From JANQIO01 sp036351375 (GTDB lineage: Bacteria; Pseudomonadota; Gammaproteobacteria; Pseudomonadales; Halieaceae), in assembly GCA_036351375.1 (NCBI GenBank), contig JAZBOY010000055.1, positions 1 through 30,797 on the forward strand: a DNA stretch of 30,797 nucleotides. Direction: 5' to 3'. The translations under genes were made by a program, and so were the position numbers. Of this stretch, positions 10,379 through 19,314 are shown one piece after another. Within the stretch, counting starts at the first letter, position 1. Every line of letters starts with the position of its first letter. The notes beneath the pieces are model-generated. The model did not search any database and was not told the DNA's origin. It worked only from the letters and a program-made list of their open reading frames with translations.

Positions 10379-13300
10379 CGGACAGCACCCAGCGCACAGC
10401 GGCACTGGATCCCTTGCGCTCATTCTGCGTGACGGCGCCGGCGGGTTCCGGCAAAACCGAGCTGTTGATCCAGCGCACTCTGAACCTGCTGGCGCGGGTA
10501 GAGCAACCACAGGAAGTGCTGGCCATCACCTTTACCCGCAAGGCAGCGGCAGAAATGCGCAGCCGACTGGGCGCCGCCCTGGATGCGGCAGCCACCCAGC
10601 CCTGCCCGGAAGACGCGCACGCGGCCCATACCTGGCAGCTGGCCAGGGCGGCACTCGAAGTTGATCGGGTGCGAGGCTGGGAACTGCGGCGCAACCCGGC
10701 CCAGCTCAACATCCGCACGATCGACGGCTTCTGCGGCGCACTGACACGACAGATGCCGATACTGTCTCGCTTCGGCGGTCCGGTAGCGGCGGTAGATGAT
10801 GCGTTTCCCTACTACCGGGAGGCCACTCGTCTGCTACTGGAGCGGCTGGTAGATCCGAGTCCCGTCGCAGACGATCTCGGCAAGTTGCTGTTGCAGTTCG
10901 ATAACAATTGGGCGCGTCTCGAGGAGCTGCTGGTGGCGATGCTGGCCTGTCGCGACCAGTGGCTGGTGTATCTCGGCACCGGGCTGGATCGGGACAGCGC
11001 CCAGGCCGCTGCAGAGCGGAGCATTACGGTACTGTGTGAATCCAGCCTCGCAGAACTCGCTCAAGCCATTGAACCCTGGCGTGCGGCGCTCATCCCGCTG
11101 TGGCAGTATAGCCGCGACAACCGGGGTCGCAGCAGGGACCTGATCTGGCCCGGACAGGCCACTGGTGATGTGCCGGCCTGGCAGGATCTCGCGACCATGC
11201 TGTTGACCGGCAAGGACCAATGGCGGCGCTCAGTCACCAAGCGGGAGGGATTTCCCGCCGGTAAGGGCGAGGCCGCCGAACGCAAGGCGGAGTTTGTGGC
11301 GCTGCTGGATGACGTTGCCGAGCACGAGGGCCTGCGCAGCCGCCTGGCCGAGGTTCGTCACCTGCCATCCACCACGCCGGGCGATGCCCATTGGGAGCTG
11401 GTGCTCGCCTGTACCCGTTTGCTGCCGCTGCTGGCCGCCCAGCTCAGCGTGGTGTTCCAGCAGCACGGTGTGGTGGATCACACCCAGGTATCGTTGGCGG
11501 CGCTGGATGCCCTGGGTCCCGACGACCGGCCCACCGAACTGGCACTGAAGCTCGACTATCAGCTGCGGCATATCCTGGTCGACGAGTTCCAGGACACTGC
11601 GGTAAACCAGTTCGAGTTGGTGCGGCGACTGACGCGGGGCTGGGCAGAGCACAATGCCGAAAATCCTGATGCAGCGCGCACGCTGTTTATCGTCGGCGAC
11701 GGCATGCAATCCATCTACGGCTTCCGGGATGCCGATGTCGGCCTGTTTATAAAGGCCAAGCAGGCGGGCTTCGATGCCCTGCGGCTGGAACCGCTGACCC
11801 TGTCCACCAACTTCCGCAGCCAGGCCGGGCTCGTTCACTGGGTCAACGACTGTTTCGCCTCGGCGTTTCCCGCCAGCGACGACATCCAGCGCGGGGAGAT
11901 TGCCTTCTCCCCGGCCCAGCCGTTCCGCTCCGGCCTCGAGCAGGCGGCCAGCACCGTGGCTGCCTTCGCCGATGCCGAGGCAGAGGCGCACTGGCTAGCG
12001 GCGGAGATCGAGTCCGCGGTCAACGCGCCGGATTGCGACAGCGTTGCGGTCCTGGTGCGACGCAAGGCCGACCTGCTGGCGCTGATACCCGAGCTCAAGG
12101 GCAGGGGAATAAGCTGGCAAGCCCAGGAAATCGACGCCCTTGCCGATTCCATGGTGGTGCGAGACCTGGCCACCCTGTGTCGTGCGCTGCACAACCCGCT
12201 GGACCGGGTGGCCTGGTTCGGCCTGCTGCGAGCACCCTGGTGCGGCCTGGAACATGCAGACCTGCTGGCGCTGGCGCAGCTGCAGCCGCAGGGCAGCCTC
12301 AAACCGCTGTTGCTGGCGCCCGAACCCGCGGCGCAGCTCAGCGCTGACGGAAAAGCGCGCTTGTCCTTCCTGCGGGCCGCGCTCAAGGCCATCGTCGAGC
12401 AGCAGGAGCGCCTGTCACTGAGAGACTGGATCGAGTTCGCCTGGCTCACCTTGCAGGGCCCTGACTGCGTCGAAGATGCATCCCGGCTTGAAGACGCCGA
12501 CGCCTTCCTGGTGATGCTGCAGCATCTTGAGGCCACCGGTGAAGCCTACTCGCCGACCTTGCTGGACCAGCAGGTCGCACGGCTTTTCGCCTGCAGCACC
12601 AGCGCAGAGAGCGGCCTGCAATTGATGACCCTGCACAAGGCCAAGGGACTGGAGTTCGACCGCGTGTTTATTCCCAACCTCGCTCACTCACCGCGCGGTG
12701 AGCGGCGCGACCTGTTGTTATGGGATGAGTTTCACGCGGCGGACGGTGATGATTACTTCATGCTGGCCATGGATGACGAGGCGGACAGCAGCGAGGCCAC
12801 GCTCTACAACTACCTGTACCGCCAACGCAAACAGAAACGTCGCGCCGAGGCCACCCGCCTGCTCTACGTGGGCGCCACCCGCGCTATCCAGCGGCTATAC
12901 CTGACGGCGCGGCTGGACAGGAGCGAGGACGGGGACGTCAAACCGCCCAGCGATGCCTCGCTACTGGGCACGATCTGGCCGTCGGTGGCCCGGCAGGTGC
13001 AGTTCCCGGAGCGCGCAGCAGCCGTCAGCACGCCGGTAGCCGAGGCCCCGGAATCGCTGCAGCGGCTCGCGGAACCTCCAACGCTACCGGAACCTGACAG
13101 GACCGCGGAGGATGCCGACCCGAATATTCCCGAACTCCGGTCCGACGGATTGGCCAGCGCAGTCGGCAGCGTGGTGCACCTCACGCTTGAGCGACTCTCC
13201 CAGGCTGAACTTCCGGACACTTTCCAACGCGCCGACTGGGAGGCCTGGTGGTCACGGGAACTGGCGGCACTGGGCGTGTACCAGCGGGAGGCGGCCCTCG

Positions 13301-13659
13301 ATAGGGTAGCGGCTTCTGTGGCCGGCGTGCTGGCCGACGAGCGCGGGCGCTGGTTACTGTCTCGAGACCGGGAGGACGCAGCCAGCGAACTGGCCCTGAG
13401 CCGCCTCAATCCCGACGGCAGCGTCACCGACTTCGTGATAGACCGTACCTATATTCACGATAAGCAGCGCTGGGTTGTTGACTACAAGAGCTCTGTGCCA
13501 GACTCAGGGGTTCCGGTTGAGCAATTTGTTGCGCAGGAAGCGGAACGCTACCGGGACCAGCTGGACGGCTACCGCGAGCTGATGCTCGCGATGGGCGAGA
13601 AGACAGTGCGCTGCGCGCTGTACTTTACCTCCATCCCCTGTTGGCACGAACTCGACTAG
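10363..13659 (+). CDS. AddA-like UvrD-family helicase/exonuclease
   Basis: This ATP-dependent DNA helicase with a C-terminal nuclease acts in double-strand break repair with the upstream AddB-like protein. The 1098 residues contain Walker A APAGSGKT (25-32), AITFTRKAAAEMR, Walker B VDEFQDT (Asp407, Glu408), GDGMQSIYGFRDAD, LMTLHKAKGLEFD and RLLYVGATRA. These are the superfamily 1A motifs in order. The C-terminal PD-(D/E)XK nuclease has SAVGSVVHLTLERL, DFVIDR, WVVDYKSS (Asp1040, Lys1042) and YRDQLDGY, so it looks active. The GTG start at 10363 is preceded by GGAGGG (10354-10359) inside the end of the upstream gene, which points to translational coupling. Whether the cell also has RecBCD is not visible here. 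Confidence 0.9.
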   Translation: MSNPVTDSTQRTAALDPLRSFCVTAPAGSGKTELLIQRTLNLLARVEQPQEVLAITFTRKAAAEMRSRLGAALDAAATQPCPEDAHAAHTWQLARAALEVDRVRGWELRRNPAQLNIRTIDGFCGALTRQMPILSRFGGPVAAVDDAFPYYREATRLLLERLVDPSPVADDLGKLLLQFDNNWARLEELLVAMLACRDQWLVYLGTGLDRDSAQAAAERSITVLCESSLAELAQAIEPWRAALIPLWQYSRDNRGRSRDLIWPGQATGDVPAWQDLATMLLTGKDQWRRSVTKREGFPAGKGEAAERKAEFVALLDDVAEHEGLRSRLAEVRHLPSTTPGDAHWELVLACTRLLPLLAAQLSVVFQQHGVVDHTQVSLAALDALGPDDRPTELALKLDYQLRHILVDEFQDTAVNQFELVRRLTRGWAEHNAENPDAARTLFIVGDGMQSIYGFRDADVGLFIKAKQAGFDALRLEPLTLSTNFRSQAGLVHWVNDCFASAFPASDDIQRGEIAFSPAQPFRSGLEQAASTVAAFADAEAEAHWLAAEIESAVNAPDCDSVAVLVRRKADLLALIPELKGRGISWQAQEIDALADSMVVRDLATLCRALHNPLDRVAWFGLLRAPWCGLEHADLLALAQLQPQGSLKPLLLAPEPAAQLSADGKARLSFLRAALKAIVEQQERLSLRDWIEFAWLTLQGPDCVEDASRLEDADAFLVMLQHLEATGEAYSPTLLDQQVARLFACSTSAESGLQLMTLHKAKGLEFDRVFIPNLAHSPRGERRDLLLWDEFHAADGDDYFMLAMDDEADSSEATLYNYLYRQRKQKRRAEATRLLYVGATRAIQRLYLTARLDRSEDGDVKPPSDASLLGTIWPSVARQVQFPERAAAVSTPVAEAPESLQRLAEPPTLPEPDRTAEDADPNIPELRSDGLASAVGSVVHLTLERLSQAELPDTFQRADWEAWWSRELAALGVYQREAALDRVAASVAGVLADERGRWLLSRDREDAASELALSRLNPDGSVTDFVIDRTYIHDKQRWVVDYKSSVPDSGVPVEQFVAQEAERYRDQLDGYRELMLAMGEKTVRCALYFTSIPCWHELD

Positions 13660-13704
13660 CTGACTGGTCATAAAAATAACAGCTGCACGACTCCTGGAGA
13701 CAGC

Positions 13705-15354
13705 ATGTACGACACACTGATTGAATACCTTGACCACTGGGCGGAGGCATGCCCGGATGACACCTGGCTGCGCGATGTTCACGGCGACAACACCACAGAG
13801 TGGACGTGGTCACAGGTCCGGGAGCAGATTTACGCGCTGGGCGCATGGGAGGAGGAAAACCTGTCCGGTGCCGGCGCCCGGGTTGGCATCCTGTCACGCA
13901 ATTGCGCGCACTGGTTCATGGCAGACCTCGGCTCCATCGCTGCCGGCAACGTAACAGTGCCGATGTTCACCACCTTGCCCGGTGAGACGGCCGAGTACGT
14001 GATGGACTTTACCGGCATGGAACTCCTGTTTGTGGGCCAGACAGAGAACTGGGACCAGGTATCCAAGGTACTGCCGGAGGGCATCAAGCTGGTGACCCTG
14101 CCCGGTGCCGAGCTGGAAGAGCCGCACATGCACTGGGATGAGATCGTCAAACCCAATCTCGGCAAGCGGCCGCAACACAAGGCCACCAGTGACGAGCTGG
14201 TATCCATCGTGTTTACCTCCGGCACTACCGGCCTGCCCAAGGGCGTAATGCAGACTCACGATTCCAACATCATTCCCATCAATCGCTTCGAAGTTGCCTT
14301 TGCCTTGCCGGAGCGGGCGAGGTTTTTCTCCTACCTGCCGCTGTCGCATATCGCCGAGCGCCAGATTGTGGAATACGCCTCACTGCTCAAGGGCGGCGAC
14401 GTGTATTTCAATGAAAACCTGTTGACCATCCTGCGCGACCTGCCGGCCTGCAAACCCCATATGATGTTCGGGCCACCACGCGTCTGGGAACAGCTGCAGC
14501 AGGTACTGATCGGTCATTTCGGTGGCCAGGAAGCCATCGACAAGGCGCTGGCTGAAGATGCGGAAGCTGTGGGCAAACAGGTGCGTGACATGCTCGGGCT
14601 GGACGACGCCATCTACCTGCTGACCGCGGCGGCGCCGACGCCGCCGGCGCTGATTCACTGGTATGAACAGTTTGGCCTGACCCTGATGGAAGGCTTCGGC
14701 CAGACCGAGGCCATGGGCCTGCTAGCCAATTCCCGCGAAGAGCGCCGTATCGGGTCCATCGGTAAACCGGTGGGTGAAGTGGAGATTCGCCTTACTGAAG
14801 AGGACGAACTCTGCTGTAAGGCCAGGGGGCTGTCACCCGGCTATTACCACCAGCCTGAGAAGACGGCGGAGACGTTCAAGGACGGCTGGGTACACACCGG
14901 TGACAAGGCGCGCATCGATGAGGACGGCTTCGTCTACATTACCGGTCGGGTGAAAGACTACTTCAAGACCATCCAGGGCAAGTTCGTCGCACCCACGCCA
15001 ATCGAGAACGAGTTCGCCAAGAACCCGCACACCGAGCAGATCTGCCTGCTGGGGCGCGGTTACTCCAAGACTGTCATGGTCTGCGTACTGAGCGGGCTGG
15101 CCCAGCAGGCGGAGCGTGAGCAGGTGGAATCCGCGCTGCGTGATGTGGCCTCGAAGGTCAACGATGCCGTGGACAAGCACGCGCGCCTCGGCGCGGTGAT
15201 CATCTCCACCGACCCGTGGACAATCGAGAACAGTATGTTGACGCCGACCATGAAGATCCGCCGCGAGCAGATCGAGGCAAAGTTCGGCGACCGGGCCCGT
15301 GACCTGGCGCGTACTGCTGCGGAGCAGGGCGAACTCCTGGCGGAGTGGATGTAA
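13705..15354 (+). CDS. AMP-binding acyl-CoA synthetase (long-chain fatty acid-CoA ligase type)
   Basis: It activates a carboxylic acid, probably a fatty acid, to its CoA ester through an acyl-adenylate. The 549 residues carry the ANL-superfamily motifs: FTSGTTGLPKGVMQTH (from residue 170), SYLPLSHIAERQ, GFGQTEAMG, HTGDKARIDEDGF, GRVKDYFKTIQGKFVAP and the C-terminal catalytic Lys in LTPTMKIRR. It resembles mycobacterial FadD15-type and other bacterial long-chain ligases; chain length cannot be inferred. The ATG at 13705 has GGAGA four bases upstream. It starts 45 bp after the helicase gene and may be read through from it, but no functional link is evident. A GC-rich hairpin follows the stop. 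Confidence 0.9.
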   Translation: MYDTLIEYLDHWAEACPDDTWLRDVHGDNTTEWTWSQVREQIYALGAWEEENLSGAGARVGILSRNCAHWFMADLGSIAAGNVTVPMFTTLPGETAEYVMDFTGMELLFVGQTENWDQVSKVLPEGIKLVTLPGAELEEPHMHWDEIVKPNLGKRPQHKATSDELVSIVFTSGTTGLPKGVMQTHDSNIIPINRFEVAFALPERARFFSYLPLSHIAERQIVEYASLLKGGDVYFNENLLTILRDLPACKPHMMFGPPRVWEQLQQVLIGHFGGQEAIDKALAEDAEAVGKQVRDMLGLDDAIYLLTAAAPTPPALIHWYEQFGLTLMEGFGQTEAMGLLANSREERRIGSIGKPVGEVEIRLTEEDELCCKARGLSPGYYHQPEKTAETFKDGWVHTGDKARIDEDGFVYITGRVKDYFKTIQGKFVAPTPIENEFAKNPHTEQICLLGRGYSKTVMVCVLSGLAQQAEREQVESALRDVASKVNDAVDKHARLGAVIISTDPWTIENSMLTPTMKIRREQIEAKFGDRARDLARTAAEQGELLAEWM

Positions 15355-15378
15355 GTTTTCACTTTGCCGGTCGCACCT

Positions 15379-15400
15379 GGCCGGCAGCGTCTGGCCGGCC
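15379..15400. terminator. GC-rich hairpin between convergent genes
   Basis: GGCCGGC (15379-15385) and GCCGGCC (15394-15400) form a perfect 7-bp stem with an 8-nt loop. The hairpin is in the 51-bp gap between the stops of the acyl-CoA synthetase and the convergent oxidoreductase. There is no T-run on either side, so it is at best a weak or Rho-assisted bidirectional terminator. A competing pairing of GCCGG at 15366-15370 is possible. Confidence 0.4.
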
Positions 15401-15405
15401 ACGCC

Positions 15406-16272
15406 CTAAGCCATTTTCGCCACCACGTCGTCCGCAAAGCGCCTCAGGCCGTCGATCTTCAGCTCCAGATCGTCGGTCTCGCCGTGGTAGAAGGCCCAGG
15501 GCATAGTCAGTATGTGAGTGACACCGGCATCCTGCAGGCGCCGATAACCGTCGATGTCCCAGGCGTCTGAAGGGGTTGCCATGATTTCAAAGGGTCCGTC
15601 GCGGCCGTAGTCGGCGCGCCAGTCGCTGATTTTCTCGATGCAGGTGATGATCTCTGCTGAGGTTTGCAAGTCCGTCACCCAGCCGTCAGCGGCCCGCGCC
15701 GCGCGCTTCATGGCCGCGTCCGAGATGCCGCCGATCCAGACCGGAATCGGCCCCGGGGGCGGCGGGTTCATTTCCAGTTCTGCAAACTGGTAATGCTCAC
15801 CCGAGTAGTCCACCCAATCTCCACTCCAGAGACGCTGCATGATTTCCAGCATTTCATCCATGCGCTTGCCGCGGCTGCGGAAGTCCTGCTGCATCAACGT
15901 AAATTCGTCTTCCGACCAGCCCACACCAAAGGCCGGGGTCACGCGATTGCCAGAGATGACCGCCGCGGTGGCGATGGCCTTGGCGACCAGGAAGGGATTG
16001 CGCATGGGCAGCACAAAGATGTTGTTGGTAAAGCGCAGCCGGGTGGTTATAGCTGCCAGCGCGCCGATCACGACCCAGGGGTCGGGCCAGTCAGTGAAGG
16101 CCGGCCAGCGTCGGCTGCCGTCATCGGTGTAGGGGTAGGGTGTGGAGATGTTGCGCGGGTGCACCACATGGTCAGAAAAAGACATGGCCTCCCAGCCGGT
16201 TTCGTCCGCCACCGGCGCCAGCGCCGTGAGGTGCGACACGCTGGAGAAGGATGTCGACAGCACAAACTTCAT
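15406..16272 (-). CDS. Luciferase-like (LLM class) flavin/F420-dependent oxidoreductase
   Basis: This 288-residue TIM-barrel protein of the bacterial luciferase superfamily resembles the group annotated as probable F420-dependent oxidoreductases. Recognisable segments are GWEAMSFSDHVVHP near the N-terminus, RLRFTNNIFVLPMRNPFLVAKAIAT, FGVGWSEDEF, RGKRMDEMLEIMQRLWSG and PIPVWIGGISDAAMKRAAR. The substrate is unknown, and the cofactor could be FMN rather than F420. The ATG at 16272 was chosen over an upstream GTG at 16290 because GGGGAG lies at ideal spacing and MKFVLST is a typical family start. Convergent with the acyl-CoA synthetase, divergent from cobB (68 bp apart). Confidence 0.85.
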   Translation of the reverse strand: MKFVLSTSFSSVSHLTALAPVADETGWEAMSFSDHVVHPRNISTPYPYTDDGSRRWPAFTDWPDPWVVIGALAAITTRLRFTNNIFVLPMRNPFLVAKAIATAAVISGNRVTPAFGVGWSEDEFTLMQQDFRSRGKRMDEMLEIMQRLWSGDWVDYSGEHYQFAELEMNPPPPGPIPVWIGGISDAAMKRAARAADGWVTDLQTSAEIITCIEKISDWRADYGRDGPFEIMATPSDAWDIDGYRRLQDAGVTHILTMPWAFYHGETDDLELKIDGLRRFADDVVAKMA

Positions 16273-16340
16273 GGGGCTCCCCTGATACACTCCTGCAAAC
16301 CTTCAGAACCGTAACCAGCGGGCGCCACAGACACAAACCC

Positions 16341-17072
16341 ATGGCTCACGATCAGCTCGATAACCGTCACTGGCACAATATAGTGATCCTCACCGGGGCT
16401 GGAATCTCCGCCGAATCCGGCCTGGGCACCTTTCGCGGCGCCGGTGGGCTCTGGGAACAGCAGCGGGTCGAGGACGTGGCAACACCAGAGGCTTTTGCCC
16501 GTGACCCCGGGCTGGTCTATCGCTTCTACAACGCCCGCCGTGAGCATTTGTGTGGCGGCGGGGTGGAGCCCAACGCCGCGCACCGGGCACTGGCAGAACT
16601 GGAGCAAAAATTCCCCGGCCAGTTCACTCTCGTCACTCAGAATGTCGATGACCTGCACGAACGCGGTGGCTCCCGGCGCCTCTTTCATATGCACGGGGAG
16701 CTGATGAAGATGCGCTGCCAGCGCAGTGGCTCGGTGTTCGACGCTCCCCGGCAATTCGACGAAACAGACGCCTGCGACTGCTGCGAGGAGGCCGGCAACC
16801 TGCGGCCGCATGTGGTGTGGTTCGGGGAAATGCCGCTGCACATGGATGAAATCTACGCGCTGCTGGAAGACTGTGACCTGTTTGTGGCGATCGGTACCTC
16901 CGGCAACGTCTATCCGGCCGCGGGGTTCGTTCAGGTCGCGCGGCAGGCGGGCGCCACCACGCTGGAGATCAACCCGGAAATCACCAGCGGCAGCAGCCTG
17001 TTCCACCACCAGTGGCGCGGCCAGGCCACGGAACACGTACCGCGACTGGTCTCCCTGCTGGTGGGAGGCTAG
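16341..17072 (+). CDS. cobB: NAD-dependent protein deacylase CobB (sirtuin)
   Basis: It removes acetyl, and probably succinyl, groups from lysines using NAD. The 243 residues show ILTGAGISAESGLGTFRG (NAD-binding, from 16), FYNARREHL with Tyr63 and Arg66 (the YxxR pair of desuccinylases), TQNVDDLHERGG, and catalytic His118 in HMHGE. Zn-site cysteines are Cys126, Cys145, Cys147 and Cys148, in the same RCxQSG/CxCC pattern as E. coli CobB. RPHVVWFGEMP and GTSGNVYPAAGF also match. The ATG at 16341 was chosen by alignment to the family; the open frame upstream overlaps the divergent gene. The stop shares the four bases CTAG (17069-17072) with the stop of convergent mltD. Confidence 0.94.
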   Translation: MAHDQLDNRHWHNIVILTGAGISAESGLGTFRGAGGLWEQQRVEDVATPEAFARDPGLVYRFYNARREHLCGGGVEPNAAHRALAELEQKFPGQFTLVTQNVDDLHERGGSRRLFHMHGELMKMRCQRSGSVFDAPRQFDETDACDCCEEAGNLRPHVVWFGEMPLHMDEIYALLEDCDLFVAIGTSGNVYPAAGFVQVARQAGATTLEINPEITSGSSLFHHQWRGQATEHVPRLVSLLVGG

Positions 17073-18445
17073 CTGTCGGTGATATCTACGTACAGGGTCA
17101 GGCGCTGGCCCGGGTGGATGTACTTGCGATCCCGCAGCTCTTCATTCCAGCCGAGGATATCGTCGACGCTGAGGTTGAATTTGCCGGCGATGCGCGCCAG
17201 CGAATCGCCGCTGCGCACCCGGTAGCCGACCTTGCGCAGCATCGGTGAGCTGTTCACCGCCAGGGCGTCGGCGCTGATCGGCGCGCTGGGAATCATCAGG
17301 GTTTCACCCACCACGATGCGGCTGCCGGCAATACCATTGATGCTGCGCAGTACGGACACTTCGGTACCCTGGCGCCGGGCAATGCCAATCAGCGTGTCGC
17401 CGCTGCGCACCGTGTAGCGTTTCCACTGTACCCGCTCACTGGCGCCGAGCTGTTCAAGCCCGGCGCTGAAGCGCTCCCCGGTGCCCAGCGGCAGCAGCAG
17501 CTCCCCGACGGCCTGTGGAGAAGTGGCCCAGCGGTTGAATCCGGGGTTGAGTTGGCGCAGTTCTGGCAGGGTAATACCCGCGAGCTCCGCCGCCCGGGCC
17601 AGCTCGATCTGGCCGCCGGTGTCCACCACATCGAAGTAGCGGCTGTTGGGAATGCCCGTCAGTGACTGCCCATAGCGTGACGGCTCTGCCACCAGCTCTG
17701 CCAGCGCCAGCAGCCGCGGCACGTAGGCGCGGGTTTCCCGGGGTAAGTCCAGCGCCCAGAAGTCGGTGCTCTTGCCACGGGCCCGGTTGCGTTTCTCGGC
17801 CTTGCTGATGCGCCCGGGGCCGGCATTGTAGGCGGCCAGCGCCTTCAGCCAGTCGCCGTCGAAGCGTTCGCCCAGCTGCGCAAGGTAGTCCAGCGCTGCC
17901 TCGGTGGAGTCCCTAAGGTCACGGCGTCCGTCGTACCACCAGTCCTGGGTAAGGCCAAGTTCGCGGCCGGTGCCGGGAATAATCTGCCACAGGCCCGCTG
18001 CGCGCCCATGGGAATAGGCATAGGGGTCGTAGGCACTTTCCATGATCGGCAGCAGCGCCAGTTCCATGGGCATATGGCGGGACTCGATGGCTTCCACCAC
18101 GTGGTACAGGTAGGGCGTGGCGCGTTCGGACACCCTGGCGAGATACTGCGGGTTATCGGTGTACCAGCGTCGCTCCGCCGCTACCCGGGCAGCGCCGTCG
18201 GAATAATTGAGAAGATCACTGAAGGACAGCTGGGCGCGAATCCGCTGCCACAGATCTTCCTCCACCGCCTGCACCGGGCTGGCAGGGGTGATGCCAAGGC
18301 TTACCGGGTAGGTGGAACTGGCTCGTCGTGCCAGGCTGGCCGGGTCCAACAGGTCCTTGGCGTGGCCTAACTGGGGCCAGCTACAAAGCGCAATGGTGCT
18401 GGAAAGCACGCCAAGAAGGCGTCGCAACATATTGTTTTTTATCAA
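17069..18445 (-). CDS. mltD: Membrane-bound lytic murein transglycosylase D-like, two LysM domains
   Basis: It cleaves peptidoglycan in the periplasm to 1,6-anhydromuropeptides. The 458-residue protein has an N-terminal signal sequence ending about GHA (27-29). Its transglycosylase domain has catalytic Glu136 in LLPIMESAYDP, then GLWQIIPGTGRELGL and ALAAYNAGPGRI. Two LysM peptidoglycan-binding repeats follow (about 343-387 and 409-454, each beginning YxVRSGDxL). Unlike E. coli MltD there is no good lipobox (LSSTIALCS has Leu before Cys), so it may be soluble or loosely bound. The TTG at 18445 has AAGGA seven bases upstream; an ATG at 18430 is the alternative. It follows gloB, as in E. coli. 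Confidence 0.92.
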   Translation of the reverse strand: MIKNNMLRRLLGVLSSTIALCSWPQLGHAKDLLDPASLARRASSTYPVSLGITPASPVQAVEEDLWQRIRAQLSFSDLLNYSDGAARVAAERRWYTDNPQYLARVSERATPYLYHVVEAIESRHMPMELALLPIMESAYDPYAYSHGRAAGLWQIIPGTGRELGLTQDWWYDGRRDLRDSTEAALDYLAQLGERFDGDWLKALAAYNAGPGRISKAEKRNRARGKSTDFWALDLPRETRAYVPRLLALAELVAEPSRYGQSLTGIPNSRYFDVVDTGGQIELARAAELAGITLPELRQLNPGFNRWATSPQAVGELLLPLGTGERFSAGLEQLGASERVQWKRYTVRSGDTLIGIARRQGTEVSVLRSINGIAGSRIVVGETLMIPSAPISADALAVNSSPMLRKVGYRVRSGDSLARIAGKFNLSVDDILGWNEELRDRKYIHPGQRLTLYVDITDS

Positions 18446-18514
18446 TTATTTTCCTTATACGGCGACTTGCCGCCGGTTCACATCCTGGTCGTTAATGGTC
18501 AATTGGTCTTGTTA

Positions 18515-19294
18515 TCAGAAGTTGTCTTTCCAACCCCGCACCGCAGCAAACACGGATACGGGGTCACTGGCCGTCGCCCGCTCCTCTGTCAGCACCTTGT
18601 CCACCACGGGGGCCTGGGCGCAGCGCAGAAACGGGTTGGTATCCAGCTCGAGCGCCAGGGTGGACGGAACCGTGGGTTGGTCGCGGTCACGCAGCCCCTG
18701 GTCGTGCTCGATACGCTCCTTCAGTGCCTCATTGTCCGGCTCTACCGCAGCGGCAAAGGCGAGGTTGGCCATGGTGTACTCATGCGCGCAGTACACCCGT
18801 GTCGCAGCGGGGAGGGCGGCCAGTTTGTCCAGTGAGCCAAGCATCATGCCGGGGTTACCCTCAAACACCCGGCCACAGCCCCCTGCAAACAGCGTATCGC
18901 CACAGAACAGGCAGGGGTTGCCGCCGGTGTCCTCGGCATAGAAGGCGATATGGTCGAGGGTGTGGCCTGGCACTTCCAGCACCGTCCATTCGATCCCGAG
19001 GATCTCCACCCGGTCGCCTTCCTTGAGTCGCTCGCTGATCTGGGTGATGGCCGGGTTGGCGGGCCCCCACACCGGCACCTGGCGATGCGCCAGCAAGCCA
19101 TCCAGCCCGCCGGTGTGGTCAAAATGATGGTGGGTAATGATGATGCCCGCCAGCTCGAGGTTCTGGTCCTCAAGTGCCTGCAGCACCGGCGCGGCGTCGC
19201 CGGGGTCCACCACCACGGCCTGGTTTTCGCCCTCGAGTTTGAGGCACCAGATGTAGTTATCGGAAAAGGCGGGGATCGGTGTGACGTCGAGCAT
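18515..19294 (-). CDS. gloB: Hydroxyacylglutathione hydrolase (glyoxalase II)
   Basis: It hydrolyses S-lactoylglutathione to lactate and glutathione, the second step of methylglyoxal detoxification. The 259-residue metallo-beta-lactamase-fold protein has THHHFDHTGG (metal ligands His55, His57, Asp59, His60), VPGHTLDHIAFY, FCGDTLFAGGCGR and YCAHEYTMANL. The C-terminal helical glutathione-binding part ends with NPFLRC. The start MLDVTPIPAFSDNYIW is the family N-terminus; no clear ribosome site precedes it. The start lies 2-20 bp from the start of the divergent methyltransferase, so its promoter must sit inside that gene. A weak candidate is -35 TTTCCA (19354-19349) and -10 TAAACT (19330-19325), minus strand, spacer 18. 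mltD follows 69 bp downstream. Confidence 0.94.
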   Translation of the reverse strand: MLDVTPIPAFSDNYIWCLKLEGENQAVVVDPGDAAPVLQALEDQNLELAGIIITHHHFDHTGGLDGLLAHRQVPVWGPANPAITQISERLKEGDRVEILGIEWTVLEVPGHTLDHIAFYAEDTGGNPCLFCGDTLFAGGCGRVFEGNPGMMLGSLDKLAALPAATRVYCAHEYTMANLAFAAAVEPDNEALKERIEHDQGLRDRDQPTVPSTLALELDTNPFLRCAQAPVVDKVLTEERATASDPVSVFAAVRGWKDNF

Positions 19295-19314
19295 TAATGA
19301 AGTACCATGCGGCA

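Noticed and set aside
11230..11991. Minus-strand open frame of 253 codons inside the AddA-like gene
   Set aside because: It lies opposite conserved helicase motifs (DEFQDT and GDGMQSIY), so it is a shadow.
18461..18476. Hairpin CGGCG/CGCCG upstream of mltD as a terminator for gloB
   Set aside because: The stem is only 5 bp with no T-run, and gloB and mltD look co-transcribed.
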